From an uncultured Erysipelotrichaceae bacterium (GTDB lineage Bacteria; Bacillota_I; Bacilli_A; Erysipelotrichales; Erysipelotrichaceae), in contig CADBPB010000220.1 in the NCBI GenBank assembly GCA_902796525.1, forward strand, positions 1 through 15,394: a stretch of DNA of 15,394 nucleotides, in the 5' to 3' direction. This document shows, piece by piece, positions 1 through 6,485 of this stretch. Under the pieces are notes generated by a model that saw only the letters and a program-made list of their open reading frames with translations, ran no database searches and was not told the DNA's origin. Numbering within the stretch: the first letter of the stretch is position 1; each line of letters begins with the position of its first letter. A program made the position numbers and the translations under genes.

Positions 1-1287
1 AATCTGATCCGCAAGATGAAACCGAAGACCCTGGAAGAGATCGGGGTGGCGATCGCACTGTTCCGACCGGGACCGATGAAGAACATACCGACCTTCCTGT
101 CCAACCGCGAACATCCCGAACGGATCGAATATCTGCATCCCGGATTGAAGGATATCCTGCAAGAAACTTATGGCATCATCGTCTATCAGGAACAGATCAT
201 GGATATCGCCAGGAAGATGGCTGGCTTTACTTACAGCAAGGCGGATATCCTGCGTAAAGCCATGGCCAAGAAACATGCGGACGAACTGCAGAAGCTCTAT
301 CCCGATTTCATCAACGGCTGTCTGAAGATGGGTTATTCCCGTTCGGTCAGCGAGAAGGTCTATGCATTGATCCAGGAGTTTGCGAATTACGGTTTCAACA
401 AGTCGCATTCGATCGCTTACGCCCTGGTGGCATACCAGCTGGCTTACCTGAAAGCGAACTATCCTTTGCCTTTCTACAAAGCCTTGCTGAACGGCGTCAT
501 CGGATCGCAATCCAAGACTTACGACTATCTCAATGAATGCCTGAATATCGGCAACAAGGTAGGCGCTCCCGATATCAACCGCTCTTCCGAACATTACAGG
601 ATCGATGACGGTGCCATCGTCATGCCTTTAAGCATCATAAAGGATGTCGGCTCAGTCTCGGTAAGGAAGATCATGGAAGAAAGAGGACAGAACGGACCGT
701 TCAAGGACTATCTTGACGCAGTCTGCCGCATCAGCAATGCGGGCGTCGACCGCAACGCCATCGAGAATCTGATCTATGCGGGAGCTTTCGATACCTTTAA
801 ATCGAGCCGGAACACGATGATCAGGAACCTGGATAATGTGCTGATGTATGCCAATGCGCACAAGAACGAAACATCCCTGCTGGAAGACTTCGACGATCAG
901 CCGCTGATCAAAGAGTATCATGACGATATGCTGGTGCTGGCAGAGAACGAAAAGGCGGTGCTTGGATTCTATTTCAGTTTCAATCCTTTGTTGGAAGTGA
1001 AGAAAAAGTATAATATAGATACGGACAATCTCTATGATCTATCCAACAGTTATGGAGATGTGAAAGGATTCGGACTGATCCAGAGAGTGAAGGCGATCAG
1101 AACCAGAAAGGGCGATATGATGGCTTTCGTGGATCTGATCGATGACAAAGGGCAGCTGTCGCTGGCGGTAATGCCGCGGCTGTACGGCCAGTATCAGGAC
1201 CAGCTGGTGAAAGGAAAGTATGTCAGTTTCGAAGGCAGGATCGAGAAAGAAGCGTCGTGCCTGGTCAAGAAGATGACGGTACTGTAG
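1..1287 (+). CDS. dnaE: DNA polymerase III subunit alpha, DnaE type (3' part; start lies before the window)
   Basis: The reading frame is open from the first base, so only the last 428 residues are present. They hold the fingers region with FRPGPM (residues 21-26 of the fragment), the YQEQIM block, an AD-LR-AM-KK helix and NYGFNKSHS, all typical of bacterial DnaE, the replicative DNA polymerase catalytic subunit. A helix-hairpin-helix stretch (AGVDRNAIENLIYAGAFD) follows, and the last ~75 residues form the OB-fold nucleic-acid-binding domain. The catalytic aspartates of the palm and the PHP domain lie upstream and cannot be checked. The protein stops right after the OB fold, as in the shorter Bacillota DnaE, without the long tau-binding tail of the E. 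coli enzyme. The stop codon overlaps the SD of the next gene, so cotranscription with the two-component genes is likely. Confidence 0.96.
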   Translation, partial: NLIRKMKPKTLEEIGVAIALFRPGPMKNIPTFLSNREHPERIEYLHPGLKDILQETYGIIVYQEQIMDIARKMAGFTYSKADILRKAMAKKHADELQKLYPDFINGCLKMGYSRSVSEKVYALIQEFANYGFNKSHSIAYALVAYQLAYLKANYPLPFYKALLNGVIGSQSKTYDYLNECLNIGNKVGAPDINRSSEHYRIDDGAIVMPLSIIKDVGSVSVRKIMEERGQNGPFKDYLDAVCRISNAGVDRNAIENLIYAGAFDTFKSSRNTMIRNLDNVLMYANAHKNETSLLEDFDDQPLIKEYHDDMLVLAENEKAVLGFYFSFNPLLEVKKKYNIDTDNLYDLSNSYGDVKGFGLIQRVKAIRTRKGDMMAFVDLIDDKGQLSLAVMPRLYGQYQDQLVKGKYVSFEGRIEKEASCLVKKMTVL

Positions 1288-1295
1288 GAGAACGC

Positions 1296-1955
1296 ATGAA
1301 GATACTTATCGTGGATGATGAAATCAAGATCAGGGAAGTCGTATCGGAATATGCCAAAGCGAGTGATTACGAATGCGATCAGGCGAACAATGGCAGGGAT
1401 GCGGTGGAAATGGTCCGTAACAACGATTATGACTGTGTCATACTGGATATCATGATGCCGGAACTGGACGGTTTTACGGCGTGCAAGAATATCAAGAAGA
1501 TCAAGGATGTTCCCGTGATCATGCTGTCGGCGAGACAGGAGGAGGATGACAAGCTCTTTTCCTTCGAACTGGGCGTGGATGACTATGTCACCAAGCCGTT
1601 TTCTCCGAAAGAGCTGATGGCCAGGATCAAGGTCGTCTGCGAACGGAGGAACAAGCATCCGAATGCGGTCTACCGTTTCGATGGACTCATGATCGATGTG
1701 GATGGCCGAAGCGTCACGATCGATGACGAAAAGATCACGCTGACACCGAAGGAACTGGATCTGCTGATCTATATGGTTGAAAACAAGAATATCGCTCTGG
1801 CCAGAGAAAAGCTGCTGTTCGCGGTCTGGCAGACCGATTACTATGAAGACGACCGGACGATCGATACGCATATCAAGATGCTGAGAAAGGACCTCGGTCC
1901 TTATGCTTCGCATATCGTGACCGTACGAGGCACGGGGTATAAGTTTGAAGTTTAA
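1296..1955 (+). CDS. OmpR/PhoB-family two-component response regulator
   Basis: This 219-residue protein has an N-terminal receiver domain (about 1-118) and a C-terminal winged-helix DNA-binding domain (about 125-219). The acidic pair D7/D8, phospho-acceptor D51 (ILDIMMPELDG), switch residue S78 and K100 (KPFSPKEL) are all present. The winged helix shows LTPKELDLL, the recognition-helix region DDRTIDTHIKMLRKDL and the final RGTGYKFE hairpin. It should be phosphorylated by the kinase encoded directly downstream and then act as a transcription factor. The start at 1296 is chosen because AGGAG at 1286-1290, overlapping the dnaE stop, is 5 bases upstream; an in-frame ATG at 1257 would add residues not seen in the family. 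The target genes are unknown. Confidence 0.96.
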   Translation: MKILIVDDEIKIREVVSEYAKASDYECDQANNGRDAVEMVRNNDYDCVILDIMMPELDGFTACKNIKKIKDVPVIMLSARQEEDDKLFSFELGVDDYVTKPFSPKELMARIKVVCERRNKHPNAVYRFDGLMIDVDGRSVTIDDEKITLTPKELDLLIYMVENKNIALAREKLLFAVWQTDYYEDDRTIDTHIKMLRKDLGPYASHIVTVRGTGYKFEV

Positions 1956-3399
1956 CTATAAAGGAATCCGTTTTTCGACCTGGCTGTATTTTCTGGGCTT
2001 TTCGGTAGCGATCATGTTGCTGCTGGGTTTTCTGCTGGTCGTGGTCATCAAACCTTACTACCGCAACGACCGTCTGAATATCATCGATGTACTGTCGGGT
2101 ACGATGGAGTCTCTGCTACTGAAAGACGATCTGAGCAGCAGCGACATCGAATCGGCGGCCCGTACCATCGTCGGCAACAATGTCTGCGCCGTCATCTACA
2201 ACGAGAACGGGAACCGCATCTACTATCCGCCGGATTCTCTGGGACAGCTGTGCATGCTGGATAAGCCGATCACGGTCGGAGAAGAAACGTTTACGATCCT
2301 CAACGATCCTGAGGCATTTATCGAAATGATAAAGAACGAAAATCCTCTTTCACTGACTTTGAATTCGCCGATCACCGACATCGAAATGCTTCTGTACGGA
2401 AAGATGGTCAGGACGGATCTGGCAAACTACTATCTGATCCTTAACACGCCGCTGGAACCGATCGAATCCTATATCGATTTCATCATGAACCAGTACATGT
2501 ATTTGGCGCTGATCGTGATCGGTATCGCTCTGATCCTTGCATTCTTCCTGTCGCACAATCTGTCCGAGCCGATCGTCAAGATGAAGGATGAAGCCAACAA
2601 ACTGGCTCAGGGAAATTACGATGTGCAGTTCAAGACCAACTCCTTCTCGGAGATCAATGATCTGGCATCCACTCTGGACGATGCGACTGACAAGCTGTCG
2701 AAAGTCAACGATCTGCGCAAGGATCTTCTGGCCAATGTCTCGCACGACATCAAGACGCCGCTGACGATGATCAAAGCCTATGCGGAGATGATCAAAGACA
2801 TCTCCGGGGAAGATCCCAGGAAGAGGAACGAACACCTGGATGTCATCATCCAGGAGAGCGATTATCTGGACCGGCTGGTTACGGATATGTCGGAACTGTC
2901 GAAACTGCAGTCCGGGGTCATGGAGATCAACCGGGATAATTTCGATCTGAAGAAATGCGTCGATAATGTCGTTCTGCTGCTTTCGAAAGCGATCAACGAA
3001 AAGAATATCAACCTGGTGCTGGATCTGGCGGATTGCGTGATCTATGCCGATGAAATCAAAATCTCGCAGGTGGTTTACAATTTCCTGTCGAATGCTTTGA
3101 AATACTCTGATCATGATGCGAAGATCATCATCCGTTCGATTGCGGATGAAGAAAAAGTGCGACTGGAAGTCATTGACAACGGAAGCGGCATCTCCCAAGA
3201 GGCGCTGCCTTATATCTGGGACCGTTATTATAAAGTGGATAAGAACTTCAACCGTTCCGTCAATTCGACAGGACTGGGTCTGGCGATCGCCAAGGCGATC
3301 CTGGAAGCGCATAACGCGAAATATGGCGTCGATTCGAAAGAAGGGGAAGGTTCGACGTTCTGGTTCGAGATCTCAAGGGAATATGAAGATGAAGAATGA
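1945..3399 (+). CDS. Membrane sensor histidine kinase (HAMP, HisKA, HATPase_c)
   Basis: This 484-residue protein is the partner of the preceding regulator. Visible parts: a transmembrane helix (about 14-36), an extracytoplasmic sensor region (about 38-183), a second transmembrane helix (about 184-203), HAMP (about 204-257), a dimerisation helix with phospho-accepting H267 in NVSHDIKTPL, and an ATPase domain with N383 in NFLSNALKYS, a G1 box DNGSGIS from D411 and a G2 box STGLGLAIAK (441-450). All core catalytic motifs are intact. The frame overlaps the regulator by 11 bases and begins with TTG at 1945; GGGG at 1934-1937 is a usable SD, and the next in-frame ATG would fall inside the first membrane helix. 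The sensed signal is unknown, since I do not recognise a named sensor fold in the outer loop. Confidence 0.95.
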   Translation: MKFNYKGIRFSTWLYFLGFSVAIMLLLGFLLVVVIKPYYRNDRLNIIDVLSGTMESLLLKDDLSSSDIESAARTIVGNNVCAVIYNENGNRIYYPPDSLGQLCMLDKPITVGEETFTILNDPEAFIEMIKNENPLSLTLNSPITDIEMLLYGKMVRTDLANYYLILNTPLEPIESYIDFIMNQYMYLALIVIGIALILAFFLSHNLSEPIVKMKDEANKLAQGNYDVQFKTNSFSEINDLASTLDDATDKLSKVNDLRKDLLANVSHDIKTPLTMIKAYAEMIKDISGEDPRKRNEHLDVIIQESDYLDRLVTDMSELSKLQSGVMEINRDNFDLKKCVDNVVLLLSKAINEKNINLVLDLADCVIYADEIKISQVVYNFLSNALKYSDHDAKIIIRSIADEEKVRLEVIDNGSGISQEALPYIWDRYYKVDKNFNRSVNSTGLGLAIAKAILEAHNAKYGVDSKEGEGSTFWFEISREYEDEE

Positions 3400-4066
3400 T
3401 CCGCTGAAATACATCGATTATGATTTCCTTCAGGAGGATGGCATGGTCAAAGTCAACACCGATACGGTCTTTCTGGGGATGTTCATGGATCCGCTGATCG
3501 GCAAATCGGTCCTGGATATCGGAACGAATACCGGAGCTCTCCTGCTGTATGCGCACTATCATGGAGCGAAAGAATTGCATGGAGTGGATATCCATGAGGA
3601 CGCTTTGAAACTGGCAGAGAGGAATCTTTCAAAATATACGGATAACTACAGGCTGTACTGTTCAAGAGTACAGGATCTGCAGATCGAACCGGTCGATGCG
3701 ATCGTCTGCAATCCGCCATTCTTCGAGATGAACAATGTAACGGATGACGTGTATTTCAAAGAAGCGCTGTTTGAAGAATCGCTGTCCCTGGATGATCTGT
3801 TCCATTCGTTCCGCCGGCTGATGAAAGACAACGGCGAAGTCTATCTGATCTACCAGGCGGACCGTTTCCCCGTCCTGTATGAGACCTGTCTCAGATACAA
3901 ACTCAAGATCATGAAAATGCAGTTCATGCACGACGTCAATTCGAAACATGCCCTGAGGGTGTTGCTGAAACTGAAGATCGGCAGGATGTCCAAACTGAAG
4001 ATCTATGAGCCGCTGATGGTCAGGAACGGTTCGATCGTAAAAGCGAAATATGAAGAAGACAGATGA
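3389..4066 (+). CDS. TrmN6/YabB-like tRNA1(Val) adenine-37 N6-methyltransferase
   Basis: This is a 225-residue SAM-dependent methyltransferase. It opens with TDTVFLGMF (24-32), has motif I LDIGTNTGA (42-50), an acidic residue after strand 2 (D67 in GVDIHE) and the N6-adenine-type motif IV NPPFF (108-112). This arrangement matches the YfiC/TrmN6 family, which methylates A37 of tRNA-Val, and the Bacillus YabB relatives. It is slightly shorter than the usual ~245 residues. The gene overlaps the kinase end by 11 bases. The start at 3389 is preferred over the in-frame ATG at 3383 because AAGGGA at 3375-3380 is then 8 bases away. Its placement behind a two-component pair looks like operon packing and does not by itself imply a signalling role. 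The exact tRNA target is inferred from the family. Confidence 0.85.
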   Translation: MKNDPLKYIDYDFLQEDGMVKVNTDTVFLGMFMDPLIGKSVLDIGTNTGALLLYAHYHGAKELHGVDIHEDALKLAERNLSKYTDNYRLYCSRVQDLQIEPVDAIVCNPPFFEMNNVTDDVYFKEALFEESLSLDDLFHSFRRLMKDNGEVYLIYQADRFPVLYETCLRYKLKIMKMQFMHDVNSKHALRVLLKLKIGRMSKLKIYEPLMVRNGSIVKAKYEEDR

Positions 4067-4100
4067 TTTGCGCTATGATATATAAGGAAAAGGAGCAGAT

Positions 4101-4292
4101 ATGAGCAAAGTAATTTCGGTAATAAAACTCATCCTGAATCTGATCTGCAGAGCGGGAGGGCTGGTCTTCGCATTCGTCGCTTTGGATTTCTGGAAACAGA
4201 AAGACATGTCGACGGCCGCCGTAGGTCTGGTATTCGCCGTTGTCCTGTTCTTCCTGCCGGATCTGATCAGAAAAAGGCTGGAAAACCGATAA
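4101..4292 (+). CDS. Small two-helix membrane protein of unknown function
   Basis: This 63-residue protein is mostly hydrophobic, with two likely membrane segments (about 8-28 and 37-54) joined by a short polar loop FWKQKDMST and ending in a basic tail (RKRLENR). A good SD, AAGGAG at 4090-4095, lies 5 bases before the ATG. It starts 34 bases after the methyltransferase, so it probably shares that transcript, and it is followed at once by a terminator. I do not recognise the family, and no function can be given beyond a small integral membrane protein. Confidence 0.8.
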   Translation: MSKVISVIKLILNLICRAGGLVFAFVALDFWKQKDMSTAAVGLVFAVVLFFLPDLIRKRLENR

Positions 4293-4304
4293 AGTGTAAA
4301 AGAA

Positions 4305-4333
4305 AAAAACAAGATCTTTATGATCTTGTTTTT
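4305..4333. terminator. Bidirectional rho-independent terminator between convergent genes
   Basis: A perfect 12-bp inverted repeat, AAAAACAAGATC (4305-4316) and GATCTTGTTTTT (4322-4333), encloses the 5-base loop TTTAT. Both strands end in a U tract, so it should stop the plus-strand unit ending at 4292 and the minus-strand nucleotidase gene ending at 4355. Confidence 0.93.
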
Positions 4334-4354
4334 GTTATGCTTCGTTATCTGAAA

Positions 4355-5821
4355 CTATTCCCTGATGGTGATCCTTCCTTCGATCACGGAATCGACCTGA
4401 TTCATTCCGGATAGCAGTTCTTCGAAGATGGAGAAATCATCGGTAATGACCATTCTGGCTTTCTTGTTGGCCAGTACCTGTTCGAGCGGAAGGTTGAAAA
4501 ATTCGCTGAAATTCTTGAAATGGTAATCCTGTATGGCGATCTTGATCATCTGATTGCTGACGATCTCCTTGCCGTTGAGACTGAATTCTTCGAAATCATG
4601 GGTCTTTCTGTCATAGACCATCCGGAAGCCTTTGGATACCTGATAGAATTCGGAATGGTCGCCATCCAGCGCCTCATCTCTCAGCATGTATTTCATCATC
4701 TGCCTCAGCTGTCTTCCGCTGACTTCCAGCATATAGACCGGTCCGTTGTATGGCAGACACTCCAGAAGATCCTGATACTGTACGATCGGTCCGAGTTCTT
4801 TCAGACGGATCGAACCTGATGCGTACAGCATGATGTCGAAACTGGAATCCACCTGCAGAAGATCCGCAAACAGGTTGCCAAGCTCCGTTTCCATGTTTCT
4901 TCTTGGATGGGTGAGGGTGCGCTTGAAGTTGGTGATAATCTTGGTGTACTTGCGATCGGTTTCCTGCTTGTAGGAGTTCAGCACTTCTTCCAGGATCGGA
5001 TCAGGCTGGCAGGTTTCCGTATTGATCGGGATGCACTGCCATTTGTAGCTTTCCATCTCGTGGGAAACCGTATTGATCTCGATATCGAAACGGCCGATCT
5101 GATCGGTTCCCACACCGACCTGGACGATCGGGATACCGTTGACTACGCACGGCTCTTCCAGCAGGGTGTGGGTATGACCGCCGATGATCAGATCCACGCC
5201 CCAGTTGGGATCCAGCAGGGAAGCAAGTTTCTTATCATCTTCAAAACCGATATGTGTCAGCAGGACAGTAAGATCGATGCTGGTCGTCCGGTAGTTGTCG
5301 GCGATGACGCCGACCTGTTTCGCCGCATCCCAGACATCGACGAACGAACCGATGATCTCTTCGCTCTTGGTGGACGCCAGGACTTCTTCGGTAATGATAC
5401 CGATAAACATGATCCTGAGCCCGTTGATTTCGATGATCTTGTAGGGGTTGAACAGTCTCGTATGATTGGTCTTGATATACATGTTGGCGTTGACGATCGG
5501 GAATCTGGCACATTTTTCCAGAAACAGCAGATGCGCCAGTCCGTAGTCAACTTCATGATTACCCAAGGTTACGATATCCGGAGCAAGGAAGTTCATCAGT
5601 TCGATCGTTGAAAAACCCTTGTATTCCGAATCGATGATCGAACCCCGGAACATGTCTCCGGCGATCGCGAACAATGTATTCGGTTCTTCTTCGCGGACTT
5701 TCTTGATGAAACCGGAAAGCAGGGAAACGCCGCCTTCCTGCATCGTTCCTTTCTTTTCCGCAAGGAAATCGCCATGCATGTCATTGGAATGAAGCAGTAC
5801 CAGTTTTTCAGTTGCAGCCAT
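4355..5821 (-). CDS. Cytosolic 5'-nucleotidase/UshA-family metallophosphatase (YunD-like)
   Basis: This 488-residue protein has the two-domain 5'-nucleotidase layout: a calcineurin-like metallophosphatase domain (about 5-245) and a C-terminal 5'-nucleotidase domain (about 290-480). Expected metal ligands are all visible: D14 and H16 (HSNDMHG), D56 (GDMFRG), N88 and H89 (GNHE), H190 (LLTHIGF), H216 and H218 (GGHTHT). There is no signal peptide or lipobox, unlike secreted UshA or YfkN, so it should act in the cytosol, as predicted for B. subtilis YunD. Substrates in the family are nucleoside monophosphates, nucleotide sugars or other phosphate esters; which one applies here is unknown. The SD AAGGAGG (complement of 5826-5832) is close to the ATG. 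It is monocistronic, convergent with the two-component unit and divergent from the small-protein pair. Confidence 0.92.
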   Translation of the reverse strand: MAATEKLVLLHSNDMHGDFLAEKKGTMQEGGVSLLSGFIKKVREEEPNTLFAIAGDMFRGSIIDSEYKGFSTIELMNFLAPDIVTLGNHEVDYGLAHLLFLEKCARFPIVNANMYIKTNHTRLFNPYKIIEINGLRIMFIGIITEEVLASTKSEEIIGSFVDVWDAAKQVGVIADNYRTTSIDLTVLLTHIGFEDDKKLASLLDPNWGVDLIIGGHTHTLLEEPCVVNGIPIVQVGVGTDQIGRFDIEINTVSHEMESYKWQCIPINTETCQPDPILEEVLNSYKQETDRKYTKIITNFKRTLTHPRRNMETELGNLFADLLQVDSSFDIMLYASGSIRLKELGPIVQYQDLLECLPYNGPVYMLEVSGRQLRQMMKYMLRDEALDGDHSEFYQVSKGFRMVYDRKTHDFEEFSLNGKEIVSNQMIKIAIQDYHFKNFSEFFNLPLEQVLANKKARMVITDDFSIFEELLSGMNQVDSVIEGRITIRE

Positions 5822-5864
5822 AAAACCTCCTTGTCTGCAGAGATAAAGCAGATCTGATGTTTTT

Positions 5865-5870
5865 ATTATA
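5865..5870 (-). promoter_or_regulatory. -10 element of the nucleotidase gene
   Basis: On the minus strand this is a perfect TATAAT, 43 bases before the start codon. No good -35 hexamer is visible at the normal distance; that position falls in the imperfect palindrome at 5882-5899, so the promoter may depend on a regulator. Confidence 0.6.
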
Positions 5871-5881
5871 AAGTATCTAGC

Positions 5882-5899
5882 GGAAAATAGATATCTTCC
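5882..5899. promoter_or_regulatory. Imperfect palindrome in the divergent intergenic region, possible operator
   Basis: GGAAAATAGATATCTTCC contains the perfect 8-bp core AGATATCT with GGAA and TTCC flanks. It overlaps the place where the -35 element of the minus-strand nucleotidase promoter should be, which is a usual operator location. Nothing in the window identifies the protein that would bind it. Confidence 0.35.
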
Positions 5900-5911
5900 A
5901 AGCAGGGGGGA

Positions 5912-5936
5912 GTCCGTATATTCGGACAGCTTTTTT
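5912..5936 (+). terminator. Short hairpin with T tract upstream of the small-gene pair
   Basis: GTCCG (5912-5916) pairs with CGGAC (5923-5927) around a 6-base loop, followed by AGC and six T residues. It reads like a small plus-strand terminator, but no plus-strand gene lies before it. It may be an attenuator for an unseen upstream start, stop spurious antisense transcripts, or serve as a DNA-level inverted repeat near the promoter at 5949. Confidence 0.35.
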
Positions 5937-5948
5937 CACATTCGGAAA

Positions 5949-5954
5949 TACAAT
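5949..5954 (+). promoter_or_regulatory. -10 element placed for a leaderless start at 5961
   Basis: TACAAT ends at 5954, and the usual first transcribed base 7 positions later is 5961, the A of the ATG. The -35 match 17 bases upstream is poor. There is no SD before this ATG. Confidence 0.45.
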
Positions 5955-5960
5955 GAAGCT

Positions 5961-6194
5961 ATGAAACGCGGAGATACGGTCTATTACATCGATAACTGGG
6001 AGATCAGGGAAGCGGAAATCCTTGGATTCGGCAGCGGCTTCATCACGGTACGGTACCCGTCGCTTTGTCCGGAACTGCTGGGAGGGCAGAGCATATGTGT
6101 CAATCGGGGGTTCCGGCTGCGGACCAGCAAGGTCTACAGCGATAAGGGGCAGGCGCAGATCGCTCTGGAGCGGTATCGCAAGAAATGGAGGTAA
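5961..6194 (+). CDS. Small uncharacterised protein (77 aa)
   Basis: This soluble, basic 77-residue protein begins with MKRGDTVYYID and ends in a basic helix rich in K, R and Y. The N-terminal half has alternating beta-type residues with glycines (EILGFGSGFITVRY), suggesting a small SH3-like or beta-barrel fold; this is an impression from pattern only. No SD precedes the ATG; the only upstream cue is TACAAT 6 bases before it, which would give a leaderless message. The next gene starts 6 bases after its stop with a strong SD, so the two form an operon. I do not recognise the family. Confidence 0.7.
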   Translation: MKRGDTVYYIDNWEIREAEILGFGSGFITVRYPSLCPELLGGQSICVNRGFRLRTSKVYSDKGQAQIALERYRKKWR

Positions 6195-6200
6195 AAGGAT

Positions 6201-6395
6201 ATGGATGCGGAGAATATCGTAGGTTTCTATCTCACTCATACGGTCAACGGAAGATCGACCAGGACAAGGTTTGCCAGAAAAGATCTGCTGCTGCTGAAGC
6301 AGTGGATCGATATCTGCAAGGAACGCGGTTTTCCTTATAAGGCCGAGGCGATCGTCAAAGCGGATGGCGGATATGTTGTTTGCAGGCTGGTGTGA
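6201..6395 (+). CDS. Small uncharacterised protein (64 aa)
   Basis: This 64-residue soluble protein has an RFARKDLLLLKQWIDICKER stretch that looks like an amphipathic helix, flanked by short beta-like segments (NIVGFYLTHTV and GGYVVCRLV). GGAGG at 6187-6191, inside the end of the preceding gene, sits 9 bases from the ATG. It follows its neighbour by 6 bases and is surely cotranscribed. I do not recognise the family; the compact beta-helix-beta shape is inferred from residue pattern only. Confidence 0.72.
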   Translation: MDAENIVGFYLTHTVNGRSTRTRFARKDLLLLKQWIDICKERGFPYKAEAIVKADGGYVVCRLV

Positions 6396-6402
6396 TACGC
6401 TG

Positions 6403-6420
6403 ATAGAAATCTGTTTCTAT
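6403..6420. repeat. Perfect inverted repeat before the secreted-protein gene (operator or weak terminator)
   Basis: ATAGAAA (6403-6409) and TTTCTAT (6414-6420) flank TCTG. Eight T residues follow at 6430-6437, 9 bases after the stem. It could end the small-gene operon weakly, but the stem is AT-rich and the T tract is detached. It also overlaps the -35 position of the next promoter, so an operator role is equally plausible. Confidence 0.45.
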
Positions 6421-6438
6421 GGAAATATCTTTTTTTTG

Positions 6439-6444
6439 TATAAT
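6439..6444 (+). promoter_or_regulatory. -10 element of the secreted-protein gene
   Basis: A perfect TATAAT directly follows a T8G tract and lies 41 bases before the ATG at 6486. The -35 position holds only a poor match and coincides with the inverted repeat ending at 6420, so regulated activity is possible. Confidence 0.6.
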
Positions 6445-6485
6445 AAAAGGTAATAAAAAATCATTGGAAAGAAACAGGTGTCATG

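Noticed and set aside
1194..1913. 239-codon open frame on the minus strand
   Set aside because: It runs opposite the end of dnaE and the response regulator, which are both certain genes; no SD or motif supports it.
2350..3312. 320-codon open frame on the minus strand
   Set aside because: It lies entirely opposite the histidine kinase gene, whose domains are intact, and the translation has no recognisable motif.
3113..3388. Possible earlier start of the methyltransferase within the kinase gene
   Set aside because: These codons are an out-of-frame reading of the kinase ATPase domain, basic and serine-rich; a good SD points to 3389 instead.
4907..5611. 234-codon open frame on the plus strand
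   Set aside because: It is the shadow of the nucleotidase gene on the other strand, which holds all metal-ligand motifs.
5953..5964. Three-codon upstream frame ATG AAG CTA TGA overlapping the start at 5961
   Set aside because: If transcription starts at 5961, as the -10 element suggests, this ATG is not in the message; there is also no SD.
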